Notes under the pieces: model-generated
Databases searched by the model: none
The model's input: only the letters and a program-made list of their open reading frames with translations
Told to the model about the DNA's origin: nothing
Assembly (NCBI RefSeq): GCF_011764425.1
Contig: NZ_BLPF01000002.1
Span: 346,997 to 410,996 of the forward strand
Length of the DNA stretch: 64,000 nucleotides
DNA from: Phytohabitans houttuyneae
GTDB taxonomy: Bacteria; Actinomycetota; Actinomycetes; Mycobacteriales; Micromonosporaceae
Reading direction: 5' to 3'
Made by a program: the position numbers and the translations under genes
Shown here: positions 1 to 8,587 of the stretch, one piece after another
How positions within the stretch are numbered: position 1 is the stretch's first letter
Layout of the letters: every line of letters begins with the position of its first letter

Positions 1-1
1 C

Positions 2-895
2 AGCCTCGACCTCACGTTCCCCCGGCAGTACGAGAACTGCGAGTACAACGCGGACTTCCTGGAGCTCACCTGCTGGGTGCTCGGCGACGTCGCTCCCGGC
101 GAGGTCTTCACGATCGCCGAGGACACGCCGTTGCTCGTCGCGGTCGATGACAAGGCCGCCGGACCCAGCACCCAGGGCGTCTACGCGCGGGTTGCGCCGC
201 TCGGGGAAGAGCAGGTCGAGGAGCTGGCCGCCCGGGCAGCCACCAAGCGGTCCGCCGGTGCGCAGCTCCGGCTCGCCGAGGTGGGGCCGGTGCCGGACCT
301 GAACGACTACGACAACTTCACCCAGTTTGCGGTCAAGGTGCCCAAGACCGCGGCCGACACCGTCGCGATCGGCGGCGCCGTCAACGGTGCCGTGGGCGAC
401 GCGGTGGACCTCAAGGTGGGCATGCGCAACGACGGCCCGCACAACGTGATCAGCCCTGGCGAGGAGTGGGCGTCCTCCGCCCTGGTGACGCTCCCGGCCG
501 GGGTCAAGGCGTTGACGGTCAGCGACCGCTGCTGGCCGATCGTCGACGGCGAGCCGCGGTGGGAGGACGCCGGAAAGGTCGACGGCCTCATCTACCTCTG
601 CTGGCCGTCGGACAGCCTCGAAGCGGGTAAGAGCTCCGACTTCCCGTTCCGCGTGGAGATTGTGGACACTGCCGCCGAGGCCGGCTCGATCGTGGTCGAC
701 GGCGGCGTACAGGACCCGAACACCGCCAACAACACGGCCGAAATCACGATCGGTACCGGCGGTGGTGGCGGCGGCCTGCCGGTCACCGGTGCCCGGGCCG
801 GGCTCGTCGCCGGGATCGGCGCCCTGCTCGTCGCCGCCGGCGCGGCGGCCGTGGTGCTCCTGCGCCGCCGCCGGATCGTCACGGTCGTCGAGTAG
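2..895 (+). CDS. LPXTG-type cell-wall anchored surface protein, C-terminal part
   Basis: The frame is open from the second base of the window, so the true start lies outside; the first in-frame GTG at 77 is internal. The visible 297 residues form an extracellular region with paired Cys and a repeat-like beta-rich segment resembling DUF11/CARDB-type surface modules. It ends with a Gly-rich spacer, the sortase motif LPVTG, a hydrophobic helix of about 20 residues and a terminal RRRR tail. That order (LPXTG, membrane helix, basic tail) is the classic sorting signal for covalent attachment to peptidoglycan by a class E/F-like sortase. No sortase gene is visible here. Substrate or binding partner cannot be told from the fragment. 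Ends just before a strong hairpin at 916-945. Confidence 0.85.
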   Translation, partial: SLDLTFPRQYENCEYNADFLELTCWVLGDVAPGEVFTIAEDTPLLVAVDDKAAGPSTQGVYARVAPLGEEQVEELAARAATKRSAGAQLRLAEVGPVPDLNDYDNFTQFAVKVPKTAADTVAIGGAVNGAVGDAVDLKVGMRNDGPHNVISPGEEWASSALVTLPAGVKALTVSDRCWPIVDGEPRWEDAGKVDGLIYLCWPSDSLEAGKSSDFPFRVEIVDTAAEAGSIVVDGGVQDPNTANNTAEITIGTGGGGGGLPVTGARAGLVAGIGALLVAAGAAAVVLLRRRRIVTVVE

Positions 896-915
896 CCGTT
901 TCACCGCACGACGCC

Positions 916-945
916 GACCCCCGCCGGGCTTGCCCGGCGGGGGTC
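916..945. terminator. Bidirectional intrinsic terminator hairpin
   Basis: A perfect 14-bp inverted repeat (GACCCCCGCCGGGC / GCCCGGCGGGGGTC) with a two-base TT centre sits between two convergent genes, the LPXTG protein and the AhpD-like gene. There is no strong T-tract, which is usual in high-GC actinomycetes. Confidence 0.85.
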
Positions 946-955
946 CGCCAACGGC

Positions 956-1516
956 TCACTTGTGGATGGTCTCCTGCTGCAGGACACCGAGGTAGCCGTG
1001 GGCGGCGATGTGCTTCGCGCGGTTGGTGTAGAAGTCGGGGTCTTCCGGCAGGACGGTGGCCAACCCGTCGACGTACCGGTTGAACATGCAGAACGCGGCC
1101 GCGATCAGCACCGTGTCGTGGATCTCCACATCGGTGGCACCCGCGGACCGGGCGGCGGCCACCAGATCCTCGGTGACCTGCTTGCCGCCGCGTTGCACCG
1201 CGCCGCCGATGTCGAGCAGCGCGCGCATCTTGGCCGAAACCGGTGCGCCGTCGAGATTGTCATGCACCTGATCGACCAGGGCCATGCCCTCGGGGAGCTG
1301 CTCGGCCGCGTACGCCGCGTGGGCGGAGTAACAGTACCGGCATTCGTTGAGGCCGGACACATAGGCCGCGATGAGCTCGCGTTCGCCACGGGTCAACGTA
1401 CCTGGCCCACACAGCAGTGCCTCGACAAGCCCGTTGAGCGGCAGTGCCGTCTCCGGCCTGAACCGGAACAGGCCGCGGATCCCGGGTTCGTTGGTGTTGA
1501 GCGTGATGTGTGGCAT
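956..1516 (-). CDS. AhpD-like / carboxymuconolactone decarboxylase-family protein
   Basis: 186 residues. The motif CRYCYSAHAAY gives the CxxC and following His of the AhpD fold, with a Glu (GERELIA) about 18 residues upstream; in AhpD these make the peroxidase/thiol relay site. Family members act as alkylhydroperoxidase-like or peroxidase-related enzymes, all-alpha and oligomeric, in the cytoplasm. The ATG at 1516 is chosen because GCGAGGAG lies at good distance upstream; the longer in-frame extension upstream is an antisense-type artefact of high GC. It is 62 bp downstream of an unrecognised operon on the same strand and could be co-transcribed with it. The exact substrate is not known. Confidence 0.85.
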   Translation of the reverse strand: MPHITLNTNEPGIRGLFRFRPETALPLNGLVEALLCGPGTLTRGERELIAAYVSGLNECRYCYSAHAAYAAEQLPEGMALVDQVHDNLDGAPVSAKMRALLDIGGAVQRGGKQVTEDLVAAARSAGATDVEIHDTVLIAAAFCMFNRYVDGLATVLPEDPDFYTNRAKHIAAHGYLGVLQQETIHK

Positions 1517-1578
1517 GCGCACTCCTCGCTGATCCGGTTGGTGGACGGGGTCTTTGGCTCTTGGGGCGACCGCACGGG

Positions 1579-2235
1579 TCACATCCCGATGATGCCCAAC
1601 CCGCGGCGGGCGAGCCACTGGAAGAGCCAGCTGCCAAGGATCGCCGGTACGAGCGCGGCGGCGGCGATGATCAGGTCCCGCAAGGCGAGCACGTCGATGC
1701 CCAGCACGGTGGCGGCGGTGGCAACGAGCGCGAGGGTGACCAAGGACGCCACTCGCCCGATGACCGAGGCGTGGCGCTGATTCCGCGCCGCCAGCGCCTG
1801 CCGCGTAACCCGCCCGGCCCACGCCGCCCCGAGACCGGCACAGGCGGCGGCAAGGCCGATCAACACTGCCCACGGCCGTTGCCAGAAAAGGCAGAACAGC
1901 ACGGACGCGGCCAGCGCCCCGACCACGGTAGCGCCGCGCAGCAGTGCCTCGACGGAGGTGATGGCCGCGGCAAGCCCGCCGGTGCACTCCTTGACAGCCG
2001 CGATGTGCTGCCGCCAGAGAGCGTCGTCATCGCGGGTGCGCTCCTCGTCGAAGAAGCAGAGCACGTCGCCGTCGGCCTGGATGACGGTCCGCAAGCCAGG
2101 TGTGCTGACCGTCGTACCGCCCAGATCGAGGAAGTGGGTCTTGAGCTGCACGCAGGCGGCACGTAGCTCCTGGAGCCGTTTCGGACGCCAGAGGGGCGAG
2201 GTAGGGAGCGACCGCCAGCGCACAGTGGCGGTCAA
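1579..2235 (-). CDS. Hypothetical membrane protein, third gene of an unrecognised operon
   Basis: 218 residues if started at the TTG at 2235, whose TTGA overlaps the TGA stop of the gene before it; this 4-base overlap decides the start. The N-terminal half (about 100 residues) is soluble and acidic (a DEERTRDDD stretch). The second half has about four hydrophobic segments in two pairs, split by a short basic loop (RVTRQALAARNQRH). I recognise no family. The coupling and shared use of TTG starts suggest it works with the two proteins upstream, perhaps as the membrane anchor of a small complex. Length and start are moderately certain; function is not. Confidence 0.6.
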   Translation of the reverse strand: MTATVRWRSLPTSPLWRPKRLQELRAACVQLKTHFLDLGGTTVSTPGLRTVIQADGDVLCFFDEERTRDDDALWRQHIAAVKECTGGLAAAITSVEALLRGATVVGALAASVLFCLFWQRPWAVLIGLAAACAGLGAAWAGRVTRQALAARNQRHASVIGRVASLVTLALVATAATVLGIDVLALRDLIIAAAALVPAILGSWLFQWLARRGLGIIGM

Positions 2236-3034
2236 CGTGCTAAAAAACTCCGGAAGGCACTGCTGGTCATTTGCGCGAGCGTCTGAAACATGAACTGCCA
2301 GTGGGCCAGAGCGATCTGCAGAGTGCCTTGGTGCAGATGCTGCACCTGATCCCTCGACGCGACCGCGTGGGCCATGTCGACGCGGGTCACGATGTCGCCG
2401 TCGAGTTGCGCCACGGTCTGCATGAGAATCTGTTCGATGCCCACCTCCCACACCTTGCGGACGGTAATCAACTCGTCCGCGGTGAGCGGGAGCGAAAACT
2501 CGGGCGACGCATCGCGCTCGACGCCGCCCTCGACCGCGCGGGCGACCGCGTCCCTCCTGAGGATGTTTTTGATCTGGTCGCAGTTGCGGAAGATCCGCCG
2601 CAGGATGACCGCGTTGCCGTCGTCCAGCTGCGGCATGCTTTTGCGCAGATGCCGGTGGACGGCCTCCGCTTCGCGCGCGCGCTCACGCAGCTCGTCGAAC
2701 GTCGCCACGCTGACGACCAGCGGAACCGGATCGGTGCGCAGCTCCACCGCCAGCATGCCCCGGCATTCGTCCTCCGGGAGGCGTTTGGCTCGTTGGCGTT
2801 GACGTTGGTGTGGACGAGCACCTCCGGCCTGCCTTGGCGCAACCAGTGGCCGTCGATCTCCGGCCCCACCCGGCACAGGAACGTGTTGTAGTGGGTGATG
2901 ATGTCGAGCAGAGCCTGATGCGCGTCCGGCATCTTGCGGCCGGTCATGCCCGCCGTGGAGATGACGTTTACCTCGATATTGAGAAGGTCATCGAAGATCT
3001 GCCGTGCCGCCTTGGTCGCCACCGTGATCTCCAA
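2232..3034 (-). pseudogene. Hypothetical protein, second gene of the unrecognised operon, with an apparent frameshift near 2775-2790
   Basis: Two overlapping frames make one protein: an N-terminal part from the TTG at 3034 (begins MEITVATKAARQ) and a C-terminal part ending at 2232 (ends FRSFLAR). Reading switches close to 2775-2790. Restoring one base near the CCTCCGGG stretch gives 267 residues. The product is mostly alpha-helical and soluble, with charged helices (FDELRERAREAEAVHRHLRK) and no signal peptide. The TTG start lies one base after the stop of the first gene. I do not recognise the family. The deletion is more likely a sequence error than true decay, because both sides keep normal coding character and operon coupling is intact. 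Confidence 0.6.
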
Positions 3035-3035
3035 G

Positions 3036-3416
3036 TCACATCTGAGAGATCTTCTGACCGACCTCGATGAGGGCGCGGATGTGCTCAGGAATCACCTTGA
3101 TGCTCTTTTCGACCTGTGCGGAATGGAATGCGCGCAACGACTCGTCACCGAGCAGATCGGGCGAAATCATGTTGGTCACGTCTCCGTCGATCAGATCGAA
3201 GATGGTCACCAGCGCCTTCGCGTTTTTCCCCGTCGTCTGCACGTCGGTCTTGATGGTGGCGCCGTCCTCCGAGCGGCGAAGGGCGATTTCGACGTCGCCG
3301 ACCGCGGTCACGACGCGTATCTCGGTCAGCTCTTTGAAGATGCGCGCAAGGGTTTCCCGGATCCCGTCACCCTCGGGCTTGATGTCATCTTTCGAGGAGA
3401 CTGGCTCGCCTGTCAT
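3036..3416 (-). CDS. Hypothetical protein, first gene of the unrecognised operon
   Basis: 126 residues from an ATG preceded by GAGAGGAG. The first 20 residues are polar and likely disordered; the rest alternates beta-like (IRVVTAVGDVEIALRR) and helical segments and looks like a small soluble alpha/beta domain. No catalytic motif is visible. The local base composition is less GC-rich than the flanks, as is the upstream gap, which may mark transfer. It heads a three-gene, tightly coupled set that ends in a membrane protein. I cannot assign a function. Confidence 0.6.
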   Translation of the reverse strand: MTGEPVSSKDDIKPEGDGIRETLARIFKELTEIRVVTAVGDVEIALRRSEDGATIKTDVQTTGKNAKALVTIFDLIDGDVTNMISPDLLGDESLRAFHSAQVEKSIKVIPEHIRALIEVGQKISQM

Positions 3417-3726
3417 GAGGGGCTCCTCTCGAAGCGGCGGTCGGGTATGAGGATCCTCTTTGTCGCTCAAGATGGTCAAGGCGATGTTCTGACTGGTTGC
3501 CGACTCACGCAAACAGCACTTCCCGGCGCCGGTGCGGCGCAGCGACAATGGCCATTTTATCGTGGAACGGGCCGGTAGGGGGCATGATCGGCAAAAGGTG
3601 TGTTGGTGCTCCATATAGGACTCCACATCGGACAGACGCGCGACCTCGCGGGCGGTCGATGTGGCATTCCGCCGGCCGCGAGCGCGCCGGGCACCACAAT
3701 CCCGCGGCGGGAGATACGGTCTGGAG
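3417..3726. other. 310-bp intergenic region between divergent genes, no gene seen
   Basis: Separates the unrecognised minus-strand operon from a plus-strand response regulator. It is lower in GC than the neighbours and includes an AT-rich patch (CCATATAGGAC near 3610). It must hold both promoters, but I could not pick a convincing -35/-10 pair and see no coding sequence. Confidence 0.5.
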
Positions 3727-4379
3727 GTGATCCGGGTACTGCTCGCCGACGACGAGGTGATCGTCCGGGCCGGTGTGAAGGCGATCCTGGCCGCCACGCC
3801 GGACATCGAGGTGGTGGCCGAGGCCGGTGACGGGCACGAGGCGCTGGAGTTGGCCCGCGTGCACCGTCCCGACGTCGCCCTGCTCGACGTCCGGATGCCG
3901 GTGCTGGACGGGCTGGCCGCGGCCGCCGAGTTTCGCCGGGCGGCGCCGGACGTCGCGGTCGTGATGCTCACGACGTTCGCCGAGGACGAGTACATCGCGG
4001 CGGCGTTGGACAGCGGCGCGAGCGGCTTCCTGTTGAAGTCCGGCGACCCGTACGAGCTGATGGCGGCCGTGCGCGCGGTGCACGGGGCGCCGCGTTCCTG
4101 TCGCCGGAAGCCGCCCGCCGGGTGATCAGCCTGTTGAACGGCGGTGTGATGACCCGCCAAGCCGCCGCCCGGGAGCGGATCGCAGCCCTGACGGCGCGAG
4201 AGCGGGAGGTGCTCGCGCTGGTGGGCACCGGACTGTCCAATGCGGAGATTGGCGAGCGGCTGTTTCTTGTCGAAGGCACGGTCAAGGTCTACGTCAGCAC
4301 CATGCTGAGCCGGCTCGGGCTCAAAAACCGCGTGCAGGCGGCGGTGCTCGCCTACCAGGCGGGACTCGTCGAGGAGTAG
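3727..4379 (+). pseudogene. NarL/LuxR-type response regulator with an apparent frameshift at 4084-4087
   Basis: The receiver half starts at GTG 3727 with the acidic pair DD at residues 8-9, phospho-Asp 54 in LLDVRMP and a Lys in FLLKSG. The DNA-binding half (LTAREREVLALVGTGLSNAEI, LuxR helix-turn-helix) follows in the next frame. The frames meet at a GGGG run (4084-4087); one extra G restores AVHGGAAFLSPEAARRV and a 217-residue protein of normal family length. So this is probably an intact two-component regulator hidden by a one-base error. The likely partner is the kinase at 6988, on the far side of the permease gene, but pairing is inference. Confidence 0.8.
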
Positions 4380-4382
4380 CGC

Positions 4383-6878
4383 CTACTCGGCGTTGATGGC
4401 GGCCAACATGTCGGTGCGTGCGGCGCGCCGGGCGGGCCAGAGCGCGGCGAGCACCCCGACGAGCCCGGCCGTGGCGAGGAAGAGGGCCAGCCGGCCCCAG
4501 GGCAGCACCAGGGTCCAGGTGTCGATGCCGATGGAGGCGACCAGCTCACCGATGCCCCAGCCGAGAAAGGTGCCGAGCCCCACGCCGAGCACCCCGCCGA
4601 ACAGGGCGATCACCAGCGACTCCAGCCGCACCATCCGCTTGACCCGGCGGCGGTCGAGGCCGACGGCGCGGAGCAGGGCGATCTCCTTCGCCCGCTCGTG
4701 CACCGACATGGCGAGCGTGTTGACCACGCCGAGGACCGCGACGACGACGGCGAGCGCGAGCATCCCGTAAAGCAGGTTCAGCACGAGTCCGACCGATCCC
4801 GTGATGCCGTCGGCGACCTCCTGCCGGTCCTGCACCCGGATCGCGGGGCTGTTGCCCAGCGCGGCCCGCAGCGCGACTTCGGTCGCCTCGCTCGCGCCGC
4901 CCCGCGTCGCCACCAGGATCTCCGGCGCGGTCGGGCGGTCGAGGTGAGGGTCCATCACGGACAGGTCGGTCTTGAAACCGTCGTCGAACGCGCTGGTGTA
5001 GAAGCCGCTGAGCGTGAGCTCGCCACCGGCGCCGTCGGGCCAGGTGACGTCGACGGTGTCACCGAGCCGCCAGCCGCGGGCGTCGGCGGTCTCCTGGTCG
5101 ACGATGACCGTCTGGCCCGGCGCGAAGCCACCCTGCGTGAAGTCGATGTCGAGCAGCTTGTCGAGCTGTGCGGTACGGAAGCCGACCACGATCTGCTCGC
5201 CGCCGGCGACCCGGGCCGGGATCTCGCGCCGTGGGGACACGGCGACGACACCGTCCAGATCGGACAGTGTCTTCTCGGTCTGTGCCGCGAGCGGGCCGGC
5301 GTTGGCCATCGAGACGTAGTAGTCGGCGCGGACGAAGCCCTCGCCGGCCAGCTTGTCGATTGCCTTGTCGGCGCTGGCGGCTGTCACGGTCAGCGCGGTG
5401 ATCAGAGTGAGCCCGATGGTCAGCGCGGATGCGGTGGCGGCGGTGCGGCGCGGGTTGCGCACGGCGTTTTGCCCGGCCAGCAGGCCCACGACGCCGAACC
5501 GGCGCAGCACCGGCCGGGCCGCCGCGATCAGCACCCGGGACAGCAGCGGGGTCAGCACGATGACGCCGATCGCCAGCAGGAAACCGCCAAGGGCCAGCAG
5601 CCCTTCGCTGTCGACGGCGGTCGCGGCGACCACGAGCGCGGCGCCGGCGGCGGCGAGGAAGCCGCCGGCGATGTTGCGCACCACCAGGGACCGGGCGGTG
5701 GCCGGCGCGTGCACCGCGCTCATCGCGGCCACCGGCGGGACTGTCGCGGCGCGGCGGGCCGGCAGCCAGGCGGCGCAGAGCGTGACGCCGACCCCCAGGG
5801 CCATCACGATCAGCACCGTGGCGGGGCTGACGACGATCGCACCCTCCGGCACCGTGTCGCCGGTGGCGGCCAGCAGCGCGGGCACACCGGCACCGACGAG
5901 AACGCCGGTCGCGAGCCCGGCCGCCGTCGCGACAAACCCGACCACCGCGGCCTCGGCCAGCACCGAGCGGGTCACCTGACCGCGGCTCGCGCCGACCGCG
6001 CGCAGCAGCGCCAGCTGCCTGGTGCGCGAGGCGACAAGCATCGTGAACGTGTTGACGATGAGGAATCCGCCGACGAACAGCGCGATGCCGGCACAGGCGA
6101 GCAGCACGGGGGCCAGCGTCTTGACACTCTGCGCGTTGCCGTCGGCCTGCTCGGTGGCGAGCTGCGCGGCGGTCACCGCCTCGATGCCGGGCGGAGCGAT
6201 GGTCTGAGCCTGCCGGCGCAGCTCCTCGGCGGACACGCCAGGCCTTGCGGTCAGCTCGATCTGGTTGTAGCGGGCCGGCTCGGCGAACAGCGCTTGCGCC
6301 GTCGCGGTGTCGAAAAGGGTGAGCGTGCCGCCCGCCGCCACGTTGCCGTCGTCGGTGCGGAAGATGCCGGTGACCCGCTGATCGAGCACGGGCCCGCTGA
6401 CCGAGAGCCGGACCGTGTCACCCACCGCATACCCGGTGCGCTCGGCGGTCCGCGCGTCGATGGCGATCTCGCCCGCGGCCTGGGGCGCTCGACCCTCGGC
6501 AAACGGGTGCCGGCCGTCCGAGTTGGTGCCGCGCGTGGCCCAGCCGTCGCCGACCATCTCGCCGTCCTTGCCCGCCAGCGCGGCGAAGCCGGCGACGAGC
6601 CCGGACGCGGACGCGACGCCGGGCAGGGCCCGGGCCTGCGTAAGCAGCCGCTCGTCGATCAGCCGGGCGGTGTCGTGGCCGGCCTGGCTCCGGGCCGCCC
6701 GCAGCTGCACGTCGACGCCGGTGAAGCTCTGCTCAGCACTCCCGCGGTAGGCCGCCGAGATCGTGTCGGTGAAGACCAGGGTGCCGGAGACGAACGCCGT
6801 GCCGAGGAGGACCGCGAGCATCGTCATCGCGAGCCTGGCCTTGTGGGCGCGAACCTCGCGCAGGACGGCTTTCCACAC
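4383..6878 (-). CDS. FtsX/MacB-type ABC transporter permease
   Basis: 831 residues. Starts with a cytoplasmic stub (MWKAVLREVRAHKARL) and first membrane helix, then a large extracytoplasmic MacB-like periplasmic core domain, three helices (about residues 255-375), another pair near 400-450, a second FtsX unit with its own soluble domain, and three C-terminal helices. This duplicated FtsX layout is typical of actinobacterial macrolide/lipoprotein-export type permeases. Such permeases need a separate ATPase, usually encoded next door; none lies beside it here. It converges on a regulator gene and is divergent from a histidine kinase at 6988, a context often seen for envelope-stress or peptide-resistance transporters. 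Substrate unknown. Confidence 0.88.
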   Translation of the reverse strand: MWKAVLREVRAHKARLAMTMLAVLLGTAFVSGTLVFTDTISAAYRGSAEQSFTGVDVQLRAARSQAGHDTARLIDERLLTQARALPGVASASGLVAGFAALAGKDGEMVGDGWATRGTNSDGRHPFAEGRAPQAAGEIAIDARTAERTGYAVGDTVRLSVSGPVLDQRVTGIFRTDDGNVAAGGTLTLFDTATAQALFAEPARYNQIELTARPGVSAEELRRQAQTIAPPGIEAVTAAQLATEQADGNAQSVKTLAPVLLACAGIALFVGGFLIVNTFTMLVASRTRQLALLRAVGASRGQVTRSVLAEAAVVGFVATAAGLATGVLVGAGVPALLAATGDTVPEGAIVVSPATVLIVMALGVGVTLCAAWLPARRAATVPPVAAMSAVHAPATARSLVVRNIAGGFLAAAGAALVVAATAVDSEGLLALGGFLLAIGVIVLTPLLSRVLIAAARPVLRRFGVVGLLAGQNAVRNPRRTAATASALTIGLTLITALTVTAASADKAIDKLAGEGFVRADYYVSMANAGPLAAQTEKTLSDLDGVVAVSPRREIPARVAGGEQIVVGFRTAQLDKLLDIDFTQGGFAPGQTVIVDQETADARGWRLGDTVDVTWPDGAGGELTLSGFYTSAFDDGFKTDLSVMDPHLDRPTAPEILVATRGGASEATEVALRAALGNSPAIRVQDRQEVADGITGSVGLVLNLLYGMLALAVVVAVLGVVNTLAMSVHERAKEIALLRAVGLDRRRVKRMVRLESLVIALFGGVLGVGLGTFLGWGIGELVASIGIDTWTLVLPWGRLALFLATAGLVGVLAALWPARRAARTDMLAAINAE

Positions 6879-6987
6879 GAGGGAGAACTCTAGGAACGGA
6901 GCCGGGTGAGCACTGCACCCGATCGTTAGCAGCCCCTATTAACGTTCGTCAGGTGTCCCGGCCGCCCCCGGCCCGTAGCGTGGTGCC

Positions 6988-8535
6988 GTGCGACGGCTCA
7001 ACCAGCTCGTGACCAGCAGATGGGCGGCTGACCTGCTGCTGTGGCTGGTGATCACCGCCCCGCTGCTCGTCCCCGACAGCGGAGCACCCCGGTGGTTGCT
7101 GGTTGCGGCGGTGCCGCTGCTGGGGGTCACCGTGATCATCTCCCGCCGCGCGCCGCTCGTGGCGGCCGCGGTGCCGATGACGCTCGGGCTGATGGCGTCG
7201 ATCGAGCTCGACAGCGCCAGCTTCCTGCTCGCCCAGGTTCTGCTGGCGTACCTTCTGGGCCGGCGCTCGGCACGGCGGCGCGCGCCCCTGCTGCTCTTCG
7301 CGGCGGTGTGCGCGATCACGCTGCTGCTCGTGCCGGTCATGCCGACCGCCGCGCTGTCGGACTGGCTCGAGCTGCTCGCAAACGGCCTGCTCACGTTCGT
7401 GCTGCCCTGGCTGGCCGGGCGATACACCCGCCAGCACGCCGAGCTCGTCCGCACCGGCTGGGAGCTGGCCGATCGGCTCGAGCGGGAGCAGCACCTGGTC
7501 GGCGACCGGGTGCGGCTGCTCGAGCGTTCGCGGATCGCCACCGACATGCACGACTCGCTCGGCCACGAGCTGAGCATGATCGCGTTACGGGCCGCCGCCC
7601 TCCAGGTGGCGCCCGACGTCGGACCGCAGGGGCGCCAGGCCGCGGGGGAGCTGCGGGTCGCGGCCGCGGCGGCCACCCGAAGGCTGCGCGACGTCGTGGG
7701 CGTGCTGCGTGAAGAAGGCGAGAGCGCGCCGCTTGAGCCGGCCGACGACACGGTGCCGTCGCTGGTCAGCCGGGCCGCGGCCGCCGGGCTGCCGGTGGCG
7801 TTCACCGACGAGCTGTCCCCGCCGGGCTCGACGCCGCTGACGCCGATGGCGGATCGGGCGGTGTACCGGGTCGTGCAGGAGGCGCTGACCAACGCGGCCA
7901 AGCACGCCCCGGGCGCGAAGGTGACGGTGGCGCTGCGCCAGGAGGGCACCGACGCGGTGGTGGCCGTCGTCAACGAGGCGGCCCCGGCCGGTCCCGCCTC
8001 CGCCGGGTCGAATGGTCACGGGCTGGTGGGGCTGCACGAGCGGGTCAGGCTCGCCGGCGGCACGCTGCACACCGAGCCGCTCGGCGGCGGCTTCGCGGTC
8101 ACCGCCCGGATACCCGTGACGACCGGCCCGGCCACGACGCCACCCCGGCACGCGGGCACCTCGCAGCGGGAGCTCGCCCTCGCCCGCCGCGAGGTCCGCC
8201 GCACGGTCATCGACGCCATCTGGGTGCCGATGGCCGCGACGGCGGTCCTCCTGCTCGCGATCGTGTTCAATGTGGACAGCAAATCCCGGTCGGTGCTGAA
8301 CGAGGACCTGTACCGGCAGCTGCGGATCGGAGACCCGCAGACCTCGGTGGAGCAACACCTCCCGGAATACCAGGTCAACGGCAAGGGCCGCCCGGACAGC
8401 ACGCCGGCCGACCCGCCGGGCACCGACGAGTGCCGCTTCTACCGCACCCACCCCGAGGCGCCGACACCCGCGTACCGGCTCTGCTTCACCGCCGGCCACC
8501 TGACCCACAAGGACACCGTGTACCTCGTCGACTGA
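6988..8535 (+). CDS. NarL-family sensor histidine kinase with an extra C-terminal membrane-anchored domain
   Basis: 515 residues from GTG. The first 150 residues carry several membrane helices. The dimerisation/phospho-acceptor box has His 188 in MHDSLGHELSM (HisKA_3), then an HATPase_c domain with the N-box (VVQEALTNAAKHA) and GLVGLHERV. Unusually the protein does not end there: after about residue 385 come a basic helix, a membrane segment (WVPMAATAVLLLAIVF) and roughly 90 residues ending with two Cys that would lie outside the membrane. That tail could sense signals or be an appended small secreted-type domain. No regulator gene follows directly; the nearest unpaired one is at 3727. Confidence 0.88.
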   Translation: MRRLNQLVTSRWAADLLLWLVITAPLLVPDSGAPRWLLVAAVPLLGVTVIISRRAPLVAAAVPMTLGLMASIELDSASFLLAQVLLAYLLGRRSARRRAPLLLFAAVCAITLLLVPVMPTAALSDWLELLANGLLTFVLPWLAGRYTRQHAELVRTGWELADRLEREQHLVGDRVRLLERSRIATDMHDSLGHELSMIALRAAALQVAPDVGPQGRQAAGELRVAAAAATRRLRDVVGVLREEGESAPLEPADDTVPSLVSRAAAAGLPVAFTDELSPPGSTPLTPMADRAVYRVVQEALTNAAKHAPGAKVTVALRQEGTDAVVAVVNEAAPAGPASAGSNGHGLVGLHERVRLAGGTLHTEPLGGGFAVTARIPVTTGPATTPPRHAGTSQRELALARREVRRTVIDAIWVPMAATAVLLLAIVFNVDSKSRSVLNEDLYRQLRIGDPQTSVEQHLPEYQVNGKGRPDSTPADPPGTDECRFYRTHPEAPTPAYRLCFTAGHLTHKDTVYLVD

Positions 8536-8587
8536 CCCGGATCCAGGGATTTCGCGGCTGGCCGGTACATGTGTCATCGTCGCGGGC

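Noticed and set aside
2770..2795. Programmed -1 ribosomal frameshift in the second gene of the unknown operon
   Set aside because: No X-XXY-YYZ slippery sequence or strong downstream structure is seen; similar one-base losses elsewhere in the window favour sequence error.
4698..6893. 731-codon plus-strand frame opposite the ABC permease
   Set aside because: Composition is Arg/Gly/Asp-rich without any fold or motif, while the other strand encodes a full FtsX permease.
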